Assembly: GCA_023213395.1 (NCBI GenBank) | Contig: CM041465.1 | Location: 177,451,741 to 177,515,740, forward strand | DNA: 64,000 nt | Direction of reading: 5' to 3' | From: Cycas panzhihuaensis | Lineage: Eukaryota; Cycadophyta | Shown: positions 44,980-57,740 of the stretch, piece by piece | Layout: every line of letters begins with the position of its first letter | How positions within the stretch are numbered: the stretch's first letter is position 1 | The notes under the pieces: generated by a model | The model's input: the letters and a program-made list of their open reading frames with translations, nothing else | Database searches by the model: none | Told to the model about the DNA's origin: nothing | Translations under genes and position numbers: made by a program

Positions 44980-44984
44980 CTAAA

Positions 44985-46078
44985 TGTTAAAGTTTGGCTT
45001 AAGGAAGCATGATCCTATATGCATTAACTATTTATGAATTGTTGGTCCTTTCTCATCTTTATCTTTTCATACATAACTTTTGTGTCTTCCTAATAATAAA
45101 TTTATATCTCCATTTGTGTCAACACATTTGTTAGATATTTTAATGGTTGTTTAGGCATTTATTTTTCTTTGTAACTATCCCAAATACAAATTTTCTTTAC
45201 TACAATTGGCCATGTCCTTATAAATTAGAGCCTTGTGTCAATATCTATTATATAATATCTTGCTTCCTAAGCTACCTCATAGTATTTCAAATATAATATA
45301 AAATAACATATACATCCATATAAAAAATTACTTTAGTATTAATTAGGACCCCTTGCCTTCCATCAATGCTAGTTATAAAATGAAAACCTTATCCTCACTT
45401 TTTCATTTTAGTATATTCCAAGGTTTGATTCTCTTACTAAAGTGACATATCTTTGAGAGCGTCTTTATTATTCTTTGACAAATAAACCTTTGATTTCCTC
45501 TAAGGTATAAATACCATAATTTCCCTCAACCAAATACTTGATGTTGAGACTCATGTAATATTCTTATCCGTTTCTCTCCCTTCAATTGATCATCTTCTAA
45601 GGTCACCTTATGTTTATTAATATTTGCCATTATATTTATCGCTTCAACTCAACATAGTAATAGATTTAATAATTTATTAAATCTTGGTCTAGCATGACTT
45701 AACTATTGTTTATCTTGCATTTTCATATATAGGGTACTTCATTTGATGCATTATTGGATTTTTATCTCTACTCAATAATTGCCATTTTCTCATCTAATTA
45801 ATTAGCCACTATTAATCACCTAATGCCATTGTCTAGCTTGTATTTTTCCTATGTATATTTACACATTTGTAAAGTTCCATTATGAATCAACATTCGATCC
45901 TTCCATTTTATTATGTTTTATTTGAAATAAAAAATAAAGCTAATCACAAAATATAAAAAGGAATATCACTCTTTCTTACTCATTAATTTGATGGATTCAA
46001 CCATTGTAATTCATCATGCCTATTGACCCATTAAACTTAAGAATAATACTTTGATGAAGTCCTTTCAATGAGGAAATT
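44985..46078. other. Noncoding stretch, nothing recognised
   Basis: No supported feature on either strand. Confidence 0.4.
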
Positions 46079-46151
46079 AGTTTCTTTAGTCAGTGGTTTG
46101 TATGTTATGCCTTTAGAGGCTTAGGTTGTGGGGTCAAATCCTATGGAAACT
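46079..46151 (+). ncRNA. tRNA-like 73-mer (tRNA pseudogene or SINE head)
   Basis: First and last seven bases (AGTTTCT / GGAAACT) pair as an acceptor stem with one wobble. tagtcagtgg resembles an A box and gggtcaaatcc a B box. The T stem forms with wobble pairs (GTGGG/CCTAT). The length is exactly 73 nt. I cannot draw a convincing anticodon arm, so a working tRNA is unlikely. Confidence 0.35.
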
Positions 46152-46227
46152 TCATCTTTCATATACCATTATCCCTTTATTTTACCCATCTCTTGTATTT
46201 TTAAAAAATTAACACCTAGATTTCCTT

Positions 46228-46246
46228 TTATAAAAAACTTTCTCTT
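46228..46246. other. Left target-site duplication of the LINE (19 bp)
   Basis: Matches 47742-47760 at 18 of 19 bases (core aaaaactttctctt). Confidence 0.88.
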
Positions 46247-47741
46247 TTTTTTTTTTGATAAGGTAAAATAATATTGAAGGGGTTTTAACTAGGTCACCAA
46301 ACCTTTTACATCAAAGTCCAGCATCTCATGAAAGATGACCATGATAAGCCCATGGTCTAGCCCAAATTAAGAAAGATTCCTCTCAGTCTTTCCTGTTAGC
46401 CTCTCCACTATGTGCATCAATCCTTACTAGTCTCATTAGCTCTTTCGAGTAGTCCTCCTTCCAAACCATAGTTCTTTTATTTGCCATAGCCCAATTTGCT
46501 AGCCAGCCTGCTACTGAATTCCCTTCCCTATAGGTGTGTTGGATCTGTACACCACTTTTGGACCCCAGAACCTCTTGCACATCTCTAATAATATCTATGT
46601 TATTCCAACCTGGGTCCGCTTCCCCCCTTAAACATTTTATCACATACATAGAGTCACCTTCAACGACCACCTTCTGAGCACCCTCCTCATCCAACAGAGC
46701 TATCACCCTTTGCATGGCCCGCACCTCTGCTTTTTGGTTCAATTGGATACCTAAGTATTCCGCGTAAGCCTAAATCAGATTCCCCATGTGATCCCTGTAG
46801 AGACCTCCCCCTCCCGCCTCTCCAGGATTACCTTTGGCAGCTCCATCAAAGTTAATTTTTGCCTAGGTTATATCTGAAGGGATCTATTTCATTGCTTTCC
46901 TTCCCTCTCTATCGCACTTCAGAAGGCTAACTCCCCAATCCTATAGGATACCTTCTTCCCCCTTGGGGATTCTATCCTCCTTTAGGGGGACTAGCATTTC
47001 TGAAATACCCTTCATGATCTCAGCTACTAATATCGCCCTGTCTGTCTCTTTTCCTTCAAAAATTCTCCTGTTACATTCTTTCCAGATATTCCAGGTACCA
47101 ACCGGAAGGGTCATCTTCCATATACTAATAAGCGTTTTACTCTTGAATGGAGAATCCCAAGCAATCCACTGATCTTTTAGTGTTTTAGATGAAACCCATA
47201 CTAAACCTAACCTGGACCAAATTTCATTCCAAATGCCATTGGAATAGGGATAGTGAATACAAAGGTGGTCCAAGGTCTCAGCTTCTTCCTTGCATAAAAC
47301 ACACCTATTCACCAACTGGATACATCGCTTCATGAGATTATCCATTGTAAGGATTTTGTTTTACAGGCATAGCCACCAAAAAGTAGCTATCTTCGGAAGG
47401 AGCCTCAATTTCCAAACCCCGGCCAGTAGATCGTTCCTGACCCAGCCTTCCCTACTCATCAACAGGTTATACCCATCTTTGACTGTGTATGATCCCTTTG
47501 ACGAGAGGGGCCAGACCAGAAAATCAGGAGAAGGCCACTTCGAAATGTACTGGTTATCTAAAATCCCTTTCACCCTCTGAATCTCCTCCTCAAGACCTTG
47601 TAGCTCCTTGAATGATCTCCATCGCCTATCCTTATCCTGCCCCACCCAGTAATGCTTGACAAGAGTCCCAAAGTTGTTCTCGCATACCCTTTTCATGACT
47701 CCAATATTTGGCAGTTCCTCTAATTTAGAGGGTCCACACCA
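46247..47741 (-). mobile_element. 5'-truncated LINE with RNase H, minus strand
   Basis: 1495 bp. The T run at 46245-46256 is the poly(A) tail of the minus-strand copy. Flanking 19-bp direct repeats, 3' A tail and coding text open to the truncated 5' edge show target-primed insertion of a partial copy. It contains only the C-terminal part of ORF2. Confidence 0.92.
46383..47741 (-). pseudogene. LINE ORF2 C-terminal part: zf-RVT and RNase H
   Basis: A single frame from the truncated edge to about 46383, with only a few in-frame stops (at 47361, 46941 and near 46870-46770) and no frameshift. Segments: FGTLVKHYWVGQDKDRRWRSF, VWPLSSKGSYTVKDGYNLL, WKLRLLPKIATFWW, zinc motif RCVLCKEEAETLDHL (zf-RVT), NIWKECNRRIF, then RNase H KINFDGAAKGNPGEAGGG, AEVRAMQRVI and VEGDSMYVI. 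Three of four catalytic acids are kept; the last (AD.LAN) is Gly. RNase H of this type is known in plant L1-clade LINEs. Higher GC than its surroundings suggests a fairly recent arrival. Confidence 0.9.
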
Positions 47742-47760
47742 TTATGAAAAACTTTCTCTT
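47742..47760. other. Right target-site duplication of the LINE
   Basis: ttatgaaaaactttctctt; one substitution from the left copy. Confidence 0.88.
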
Positions 47761-49899
47761 AACTAACCATTTATTCATCTCTTTTCTTTCTTTATTATTT
47801 TCCTAAAAAGATAAGAAGGAAAACATCTATTCTAAACATTTATATTTAACGTTGAAAAAGGGAAGAGTTATTTTCTAGTAACATCATTAAGAAATGCATA
47901 GATTATAAATAAATAAATGAGATAAATTTAGAAAGTAGAAAGTGTATGTATGCTTGCATTTTTTCATTCATTTTCATTTATTCCTTAATAAAACAAGTGA
48001 AGAATATATATATAGATTAAGCTTGTTTAGTTTTACATATAGGAAAGGGGGTTTTAATGTAAGTTTTTCTCACCCAATAGGAAATAGTCTCCTTTTGATT
48101 TTTGGCATCATTCATATGCATGTTCATGAGGGAATTGCATTTTAGAAACAACAACATAACTTTTTTGCATCTCAAGGGTGAAGAAAGAAAAAGGTTATCA
48201 CATTTATGTACCTTACCTTTATAATTTTTACATTAGAAAAATAAAGTAATGTAAAAAAGGAGTAAATGAAGTTGCATGTTTTTCATGCATATCTTTTTGT
48301 AGAAAATTAAATTTTCTTAGTAAAGTGATACTAGGACTGCATTTATTTTGATATAGGATTTTAGGCTTTCATGTTACACTTAGATTTACATTTATTTTAC
48401 TTTTATTTTATTTTTAAGTATTGTACTACTAATACCTATAAAGGTGAAGGAACACATTATATTACTATTAAAAAATAAAATAAATAATTAAATAATTTTA
48501 AAATACTAAATGCTATGCACACTTCAAATCTAGGGTTATAAATAAATTCCTAATATCACCCTTGGCTTTAGTCACAATGTCATTCATTCAATATTTTGAG
48601 AGTGAGTTGTGCTTATGTGAGGTTACTCAAATACAACATAGTTGTTGAAATGCTATTATTTTTTTAGCTTATTATCATCCCCAAGTACCTTGGTAGGTCA
48701 TAAGTTATTAGAGTTGAATCCTATTCCACTCCTCTAATGACATTATTATTGCATTAAGACCCTCTATGTAAGCAAGGTCCTCAGTGACCCAAACTCTCAA
48801 CCAATTAAGATGAGTTCTCTATTAAGACTAATCCATTAAAACACTAGTTTCAAAGTGATTTAGGTAGTTGTGTCAATATAAAGAGTATATAGGCCAACTC
48901 TATGTTTACTCATATCATAAAATCATGGCTAGCCATATTATCTTCTCTATGGAGATCATAGGAGGATTTATCTTACCATCATTCATACTATTCTGGATAG
49001 CTCCAATCCCTATGATTTATTTTAGAGTTTATTACCATGGTTGAAGTGGTCATGCTAGTAGGGTTGAGGCTACATACCATGAAAGACCAACTAGTAGTGC
49101 TTTGTTGGCATAGCGGATAAGTAGCCTAATGATTTTAGGTTCACCATTCCTACTTTTGTAGGAAAATATTAATATGATAGCCTAATGTTGATATTTCCCT
49201 TATAGTAAGCTAATTATTATTAAGTAAGAGTTAGTTGTTTTAGAATTTGAAATTTAACTCTTGGTTCACGAGTTTTTCAAGGGTAATTTCACTAGATCAA
49301 TAGGTGACACATCTATATTCTTGTTATTGTATTCACTAAATCTATCAAAATTTTTATTTTATTATAAAAAATGTTAACTTCTTAGTAATTCCTTACTTTC
49401 TACTCAAGCACATAGTGAATCTTAAATGGAAACTTGGGGGTAACTTCCTCTATCAAGATCTTCCTAGTGACCACACTAAGTACTCAAATTGAAGTCTAAT
49501 AACTTGTTACCTATTCCCTTACTTGCATCTACAACAACCTCACATTAACATTCTAGTATTCCTATTAATCTCAATAGATTTCCATGATGATTTATAAGTC
49601 TATTCCCCCTTTTCCCTAGCACACTCAAAGAAGCATCTACTTCTCAAATATTTATAGTTTCAAATTTATCCCCTCACAGTTCTTCTATAAAAATTATCTC
49701 ACTTCTAGTGGAATTTATTATCATATAATTTATTTATTATTATCCAACACTTCTATGCTTAGTTAAGACCTATATTCATAGTTATTATGGGTTCCAAAAC
49801 TAGGAGTCAACCATATTCTTTGTCCAAACCTATAACTAATGCATCTACTTTATAGTTTCAATGTGTTGATCATGCTAAACTTCTCCTCCCATTATTCTA
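47761..49899. other. Noncoding stretch, nothing recognised
   Basis: AT-rich, no family-like frame. The open frame 47942-48145 has no support. Confidence 0.4.
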
Positions 49900-51000
49900 G
49901 AAATTATGCCAAATATGTATACCATTTCTTTTAGTATACACAAGTTTTATGGTAAACCTAATGAAAATCCTATGTTACATGTCAACTCATTCCTAAACAT
50001 TGCATAACATATGATGACACTATTCAAATGCATTTATTTCCTCATATCATTCTAGGTAATGATAACATATTTTTATTTACTAAACTTCTAGTAAACTTGA
50101 TTTGTAGTGCTTGTGATCTTCTCAAAAGGTTCCTTCACCATTTTATGCTCTCTAAAGTTGAAGAAGATGGTTTACATATGCTTTTGTCCTATAAACAAAA
50201 GCACATTAGATGAATTCTTAATATATCAAAAACTTTTATGAACTAATAAGTCATCATACTATTTTCCTCAATGATATTACCCTAGAATGGTTATTCCCTA
50301 ACAATCTCAATAGTGCCATTTATTTTAAGTTATTACATCAAACCGCCCAATCCATTCTAAAGCTAAATAGATGACTTGGCACCATGAATATACATTGATA
50401 TGGTCTAGTCTTATGATGACATTATAGCCTACCCCCTCTCAGGCTACTCAACTAGATAATGTGGACAATAATTCCTTAAATAGAAATTTATCTCAATTAT
50501 TACCTTAATAACCTATTTATTAAGTTTCTCTATTGCTTTAGCCTACCTCTTCTTCCTTAATCCTTGAGTCGACTGCCTTAATCACTTAGTTGTTACACCT
50601 TGTCTAAGATCTAGTGAATCAAATCAATACCATGTTGCATCTACATAGAGTGATTTTTATCATCTAACCCCTCAAAATCAACCCAATCTAAATAAGGGGC
50701 AACAAAACCCTCCTTGATATAATTTATATAATAATCTAACTCTTGCATCATATAATTAATAATTGCAACAATAAAACACTATATTATACTTCAATAAGTG
50801 CAATGAAACAAATCATCATGAGAACATCCATTGTGAACATGTTTGGCATTCTAATTGCCACATTCTTAATGATCATAACATTAGGAATTGGTTTATGATA
50901 ACTTTTTATTAGTAACACTAAAATCAAAATTCTAATTAATAAATAAGAATGTATAAAAATCTCTTTCTTGATAACAACGTAGAATTCATTCATTAGGCTC
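49900..51000 (+). pseudogene. Ty3/gypsy gag relic
   Basis: Plus text KFYGKPNENPMLHVNSFLNIA, then IQMHLFPHIILGNDNIFLFTKLL...DLLKRFLHHF in the open part 50028-50213, follows the order of gypsy gag (KF.G...EDP..H...F, LFP.SL...A..WL, W.DL...FL.KFF). Heavily decayed. It lies about 1.5 kb upstream of a protease relic in the same orientation. Confidence 0.45.
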
Positions 51001-51520
51001 ATTTAACTCATACTCCTTTAAGTTATAAAGCATAATTTACAACCTAGATTTACAGCCTCTAGAGTTAGCTAAATTCTTTATAACTTAGACATGAATCCTC
51101 CCACAATTCATTATAGGTGATTAGATTTTTGTTCTCTTTAACTACCTTAAATACATATCAACTAACATTATTTATCTCTCCTCAAAACCCATAACAATCT
51201 ATTACATCCCCATCTTCTAATGATATTTGAATTTCTAAACTAGGGGAATCTAGTAAGGCTATTAGAATGAAGCTTATTTCTAATACTTATTTCATTGAAT
51301 CTTTGCCTACAAACTTCACTAATGTATTTTTGTTTCTAAATCAATTATAAAGTACTAAAGGAGAAGTTGATTCCATTGACAAATTCAAAGATATCAAAAC
51401 ATTGTTAATTGTCTTAATCCCCACACTTCTAGGGTTCTTAAACATCCTACTCTTGTACTTGGTCTATAAGCTTATACTCCATATGCCCTCATTGATGATT
51501 TAAAGTGCATCTGCTCAAGG

Positions 51521-52060
51521 ATGTTGCTTTACAACATGTTAGAACATTGGCATTTTATGAGGCTAGATTATCTCTATTCACTAAGGATTCAATTTTTTGA
51601 ATCTAGCTCCAAAATCATATTTTTTAATCTTTTATTTCTCCTAACAAATGTTTTTTTGCTACCTGATCTCAAGCATTTAATTGTTCTAGATATAATATAT
51701 GAAACCATAGTTCATATATCCACTATTGATGATGGATTATCACTTCATGTAATCCCCATTTCCCTCAGATGTGCCCTCCAACTTTTGAAGTTGAACAAAA
51801 GTCCTATAATGATAAAAGCATTTGATGTTGTTAAATGCCCATAAAAGGGCAAGATCAAGAAACTTCCTATTACATTGGACATAAAAACTATTGAAAGTGA
51901 TATTGAAGTAGTGTACATGGCACTTGATTATAATATTCTACTTTATCATAGTTGGATTCAAGCTTTGTATGCTTTCCTATCTTCTCTTCTTAGAGAAATT
52001 TAGTTTCTTTATGGGAATTAGAACAAAGTTACTAAGTTCTCAAACTTTTAAATTAATAAA
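51521..52060 (+). pseudogene. Ty3/gypsy protease relic
   Basis: STIDDGLSLHVIPISLRCALQL resembles the gypsy protease active site (Asp-Asp/Ser-Gly followed by SLN..P.STL..L). It is followed by SPIMIKAFDVVKCP, a stop, KIKKLPITLDI and DIEVVYMALDYNILLYHSWIQAL, matching the C-terminal .F.V.DMPLDYNILLGRSWI.A block. No RT is found downstream before 55 kb. Confidence 0.65.
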
Positions 52061-55000
52061 CCTCTTAATGCTTCTTAATTATTAGTAATTCCATTTTTCA
52101 ACCTTGATCATGATCAATGGAATGAAGTGGGAACAAGTATTAATGGCAAGATGTCACCTTTATAATTTAAAAATTACTCTACGTTGTAATATGAAGTTCT
52201 TATTATAAATGTTAAAGCATGTTCATTGTCCCTTTCAAATCATAACTTGATATTTATTGATTTATATAATTATGAAATTATTGACATTTCATCCATTTTT
52301 TATGACATTATCCTCTTTAAACAATAAATGTATTATGATGATCATGTAATCACTTCTACCAATTTGGACTTAGTTTTTAAAAGGACAATTCAAACAAATG
52401 AATTTCATGAACCTATATAACTTATTTCTTCCATAATATGATGTTTGTTTAGATTCACTATTTGATGTTTCTCTAGGTTTGTTTTCCATTACTCATGTTG
52501 AGAATGAAAATGTGCCATGTTCTCTTATTTCACCTATAACTCCTTTATGATTTAAATCCACTCTATGGTGCTTTAGATTTTCTTGATGATTCATCTATTG
52601 TTGAATCTTCTGACCAATCAATATTATGTAGCAATGCTCCTCTACTCTCTAAATATCCTCAATTGTTTGTTGAATTAGAAGCTAACATTGAACATCATGT
52701 CCACCTGACCATTTTTAATCATTTTTTATCTAATTCTTATGACTCATTTAATTCAATTGAACCTTGTGATAATGATTTTGTTATTGTCAATTGAATTCCT
52801 ATTTATTTGAGCATGGTTGGGGGAAGATTATACCCTTATACTTGTATATATTTTTCTTCCTTTCATTGTTATATTATAGCTATTTCTATGATTTTCTAAC
52901 TTATTGTTATTTTATGCCATGACACACCTCTATGGGTAATGTTTAGTCCAAAATTTGACTTCTATAATTGTACTTTACCATTCTCTTATATTGATGTGAA
53001 ACACTTATGATTAAAACAAACAAACAAAAAAAGAACAAAGAACTTTAAAACTTCAAAAATCCCTAACTCATTAAACTTGTTATATTTCAAATTGGTCCTT
53101 TTGACTTGAACTTGACTAACATGCAATTCTATTTTCCTAATATAAACAACTTTGTTTTTGGCATGTTCTTTTGGTTATTTTTTCTTTAAATAAGTGTTTG
53201 CCCTCTATTTCAAAAATCTTACCATTTTTGGTAAGTGTTTTATTATCATTTAATAACTTTCCTTCCTAAGAAACATTTGGATATTTTAAAATTCACTTTT
53301 CTCAAGAAATAGTTGCTCCTATGAGAAATAGAGACTTTAAAATTTTCTTACACTTGTCCCTTCTTTTTATCCTATATCATTAGTGTTAAGGATTCTTCAC
53401 TATACCTTATATTCTTGGTTTATTATTGCAATTTTGTCACACCTTATGGTAGGCTCTCTACTTATCTTTATAATGTTTGAACCATAGGAGGCTGCCTTGG
53501 TTCATCTACCTATCACTTTTGTGATATGATATTTTTTTATTATTTAATATGGTGAACTGATGGCACATTAACATTTTCCTTCTGTATTAGGATATTTTTA
53601 TATTTACTTTTCTTGAATTTGATGGTTCCTTTATGCTCTATACATGCTTAACCTTGTTGATCTAGCTTGTCAAGTCATCCTTAGTGTAGTTATGCTATTT
53701 CTCATTCTTGGTCCTTCAACCTTATCCCTTAGAATCCTCTAGTCAATTATCCAGCCTTATAACCATTGTTAGCACATTGTAGTAGCCTATATTTTACGTT
53801 TTATCTTTGTATCTCTTTCTCACTTAACATGCAACTCTTTTACATATTATGTATTTACACCTAGCTTATTTGCTTCATTTTCCTTATCATATAGTATCTT
53901 TATTTCCATTGGCCTTTATTGATTCTTACCTATCTTGCAGTTGAAGAAAATTAATATATTAATTTGATAATTTATTGTAAGCATATTTTTATTTAATTTT
54001 ATCTTATTCCTTACTATTTAGCATTTACCACTAAAATTTCTAGAGGTTTATTATATTTTTCTCTTTTATTTAGTTTATTTTACTTTCCTTTTGAAGGCTA
54101 AGTGATTTTTTAGTATAAGAACATGGTCTTGAACTCTTTCTTATTCCATCTTCCTTAACCAAAGTGATTAAAAGAGATTCCAAGACTTAGAGCCAACTCC
54201 TCCTTTAATGAACTAAACCCAGGTAAACCACCTCAGTGTAGAACTAGTTTATTCTTGCATCTCTAAATTTCTACTTGCATATTAGTCATACCTTCTTTGG
54301 GTTCTCTACATTTTCTCTTTTAAAATATGGTGCCATGGGTTTTCTGTGTTTAGTGTGATAGTAGCCATATTGGTCACTATTATGAGGGGCTCCTACTTTC
54401 TTAGGTGAGTGAGGATAGCATCATTTGATACTTATTTCATGAGTGCAATGTGAGGATATAGGTTAAAGATCTCATTTATCAAAGAATATTAGGCATTAGC
54501 ATTTCAACATCAACAAATACAAGTTTATTCCCCTTTGAATTTTTGGATATAAGTCTCCTCTATTTTATTCGATTAGTGTTTATTGTGTTTAAGTTGCCTC
54601 CATCATGTTTTTACTTATGTTGAGCATTTCATACCTAAAACTTAAACTATTATAACCTTGTTTTGTATTTATGTTAGTTAAATTTTGAGTATTTTAATCT
54701 CTAATAAGGATTAGTAAAACATTTAGAACCTTTCAATACCTAGATTCCCTCTCCTAGGTTCCATGCAACTCACTATCATAGATGCAATGAGCACCATTAA
54801 TCCTATTGGCCTAGAGAAGCTTATTTTACTTTCTTATAAATATTTAACTCTTCTCTTCTTGTTTCTTTAGCATCCATCTAAGATTATAATGTTTGTATTA
54901 TATATTTAGCCTTCCTCAATGTAAAGCTACTTTGAAAATCATTTTGGATTCTATTATTTAGGTAAAATGATAAATGATTTGTGAATAAGTTTGTTCAATG

Positions 55001-55801
55001 ATTTATGTTAGTATTTTTGGTAAATTATCACAACCCAACTCACCATGGGACTCAAGTTCATGCATGCCTTGTCTATGTGGGGTGAACATAAAATTTTCTT
55101 TCCCTCATATGTCACATTTATATCTCCCCAAAATGCTAGTACTACTTAGTTTTAATTTAGGTTTGTGAAGGCTTCTTAATTATTATATAAATTCAATGGA
55201 AGGGTAAGCCCTAGGAAAGTGACAAACCATGAATTAAGGTGCTTATACATCATTAAATAATATCTTTTACATTTATTCATATTATGAGGAAAGTACCATA
55301 AACATAATAATCATTCTCTCTTTATAATCAATATAAGTAAGCATAAAGAGACCAAGTCACTTTCAACCAAAATCCTTTTTGACTACTAGTAGCATAAGTA
55401 AGATAACAAAAGAGCATAACATCACATCAAAGAAGAGACAAAATATCAATATATAGTAAGTGAATGTGCCAACAAAATAGATTAAAATGAAGGGATTTAC
55501 CTCTGAATTTAAAATCCAAAGAAGAATGTGCCCATTGATCTAGAGCACATGATATTAGTGTTAGACTACTGGTGGATCAATCTTCACATAATAATAAAAC
55601 TAATCCTTTCATAGGAGTCTTTATTAGGATGTTAAAGTCTGTGCACTATTGGTATGTTTTATTTTTTCTCTATATATCAAGTGATTTCACCTTTCCTCCT
55701 TCTTTTAAATATGAATCTAAAAGTGTCATAAATTATATGGCTCACTACTAAAACATACTCTGTAAGTCATTTTACTAGGCATTTATATGTTCCATACTAT
55801 A
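52061..55801. other. Mostly noncoding; possible continuation of the gypsy relic to about 52800
   Basis: LPLFSKYPQLFVELEANIEHH-like text near 52650 could be the linker after protease, and ttgggggaagatta at 52818 a purine tract; both weak. From 52830 to 55801 I see nothing supportable. Confidence 0.3.
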
Positions 55802-56208
55802 TGTTGGAGAGAGGGTTTGAGCAAAGAAATAATTACAAATTTATCATTGTAAATCAATCACATATCTACACCAGATGTGGCAGGTGGAAAACCCCTTTAG
55901 AGGAGGAAAAAAACACCTCTAAATAATATAGTATTATTAAAATAATGAATTGAATATACTAAACATAATAGAGGATCTTATTCTCTCTCTTCTTAATGCA
56001 ATCAACCTACCTAACCTCCTTCCTACATACTAATGTCAACCCAACCTTCCCAAGAAGATTGGAAAGATTCTAAAATAAAGAAATATAGGAGTTCATTGAA
56101 ATGGGTAGTTATCCATTTCACCAAACTATATAATTAAATAATAATGCATTAATAAATAACATTATAAAGTCAACTTTATAAAGATAATATTAAGAATTAT
56201 TTCTAACA
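55802..56208 (-). repeat. 3' LTR of element G
   Basis: 407 bp, TGTTGGAGAGAGG to TTCTAACA (short inverted termini). The adjoining minus-strand purine tract is cattaaaggggga (56209-56222). Contains ggtggaaaacccctttagagg near 55879, the LTR motif also seen in E. Confidence 0.75.
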
Positions 56209-56289
56209 TCCCCCTTTAATGTTATCTTTTGTACAATAGGTGATATAAAAGATAGAAAAGAAGATAAAGAAGACTTTAGCATGGTAATC

Positions 56290-57274
56290 CTCTTTTGATG
56301 AAGACTTCATTAATCTTTAATAATTTATGTAACTTAATGAACTTGGTTTCAATCAATGGCTTGATTAGAATATCAACAATCTATAAATCTATAGGACAAT
56401 AAAATAGATTAATAGTATTATCATTAATAAGATTATGAATAAAATGCTAATGTAATTCTACATGCTTAGTTCTAAAATGTGTAATAGGATTAGTACCTTT
56501 AGATATTGCACCTTGATTATCAATATTTATTTGAATGGCAGATTTATAAAATAAACTAAACTTGTTTAATAAAACTTTAATCTAAAGTGATTCTTTATTG
56601 GCTTTTACCAATGCTTAATATTCAACTTTTGTCATAGATAATACTAATGATTTCATCTTCTTGCTGGACTAAGTGATTAGTGAAGAGTCAAGGAAGAAGA
56701 CATAACTTATTATAGATTTTCAATTGGCGAGGTCACTTGCCTAGTCTGAGTTTGTATAACCTATTAATTTAAGGTTAGTATTATATAAATTATATGTGAG
56801 ACCATGATAAATTGTACCTTAAAGATAACGTAAGATTCATTTAGCTACTTTCTAATATGAATCATGTAATTTTTGCATGTACTTAGAACACAAGGCAACA
56901 TTATAGGAGATATTTGGGCAAGTGTGGGTTAGGTAAATAAGACTAGCTATTAATTGATAGTATAAGGTATAATCACAAGGTAAAGATTAATAATCAGTTA
57001 TTAATTTCATACCTAATTGTAGAGGGGTTGTGGCTGACTTTGTATTTTCTATATTAAATCTTTTTATTAAGTTAATAATATACTTAGTCTATGAGATAGT
57101 TATTTTTTATTAAAATTGATAGATTTGAAGGCCTAGAAAATAATTTAAAAGCCCTTAGTCTATCATTTAATATTTACTCATTAGAATGGATTTTAATTGA
57201 TAAATTTGAGAAAGTAGAGATTAAATTTATATAATATCATTGACATAAAGAATTAAGATGGTAATATTAGCATC
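56290..57274 (-). pseudogene. Element G RT C-terminus and RNase H
   Basis: Minus text: ILILYVNDII (YVDD to YVND), YFLGLQIYQF, TKYIINLIKRFNI, TTPLQLGMKL, YTLYYQLIASLIYLTHTCPNISYNVALCSKYMQ, LIGYTNSD then a stop and ASDLAN (the DSDWAGD block), VLSMTKVEY, INNQGAI, HFRTKHVELH and IDILIKPL. Many stops. Confidence 0.78.
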
Positions 57275-57740
57275 TTAGTATTTGAAATAAAGATTAGGAT
57301 CACAAATACATTTAGTATATCTATTTTGAAGAAGATAATTATCGATCTTAATGCACCAATATGTAGGAGCATGTTTAAGACCATATAGTGATTTTTTTAG
57401 TTTACAAATAAGATTAGGATTAGATACAAAACTAAGTGGTTGAGACATATATATTTCTTCTTTAAGATCATTGTTTAACAAAGTGCTCTTTATATTTATT
57501 GGATGTATTTGCCAGCCAAATTTGGCTACAAGAGCAATAATGGTTTTGATTGTATTCATTTTGGCAACAAGAGTAAAGGTTTCAATGGAATTAATACTGT
57601 TAACTTGAGATAAACCTTTGGATACCAAACGAGCCTTATGTTTCTCAATTGCTCCTTTTGATTTATATTTTATTTGGTAAACCCATTTGCAGTTTACTAA
57701 ATTCTTTCTAGGAGGTAATGGTACTACATCCCAAGATGAA
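57275..57740 (-). pseudogene. Element G reverse transcriptase, fingers-palm part
   Basis: The open part 57275-57628 has KFGWQIHPINIKSTLLNNDLKEEIYMSQPLSF (copia D.KSAFLNGDL block, Asp to Asn), ICKLKKSLYGLKHAPTYWCIKIDNYL (Gln of GLKQAP to His) and CDPNLYFKY. Upstream text VNCKWVYQIKYKSKGAIEKHKARLV is readable to about 57700. It leads directly into the YVND block at 57260. Confidence 0.85.

Noticed and set aside
47290-47580. 96-codon plus-strand frame opposite the LINE
   Set aside because: Antisense of LINE ORF2, which has clear zf-RVT and RNase H motifs.
50784-51002. 72-codon minus-strand frame with hydrophobic stretches
   Set aside because: No homologous family; AT-rich chance frame in a decayed plus-strand relic.
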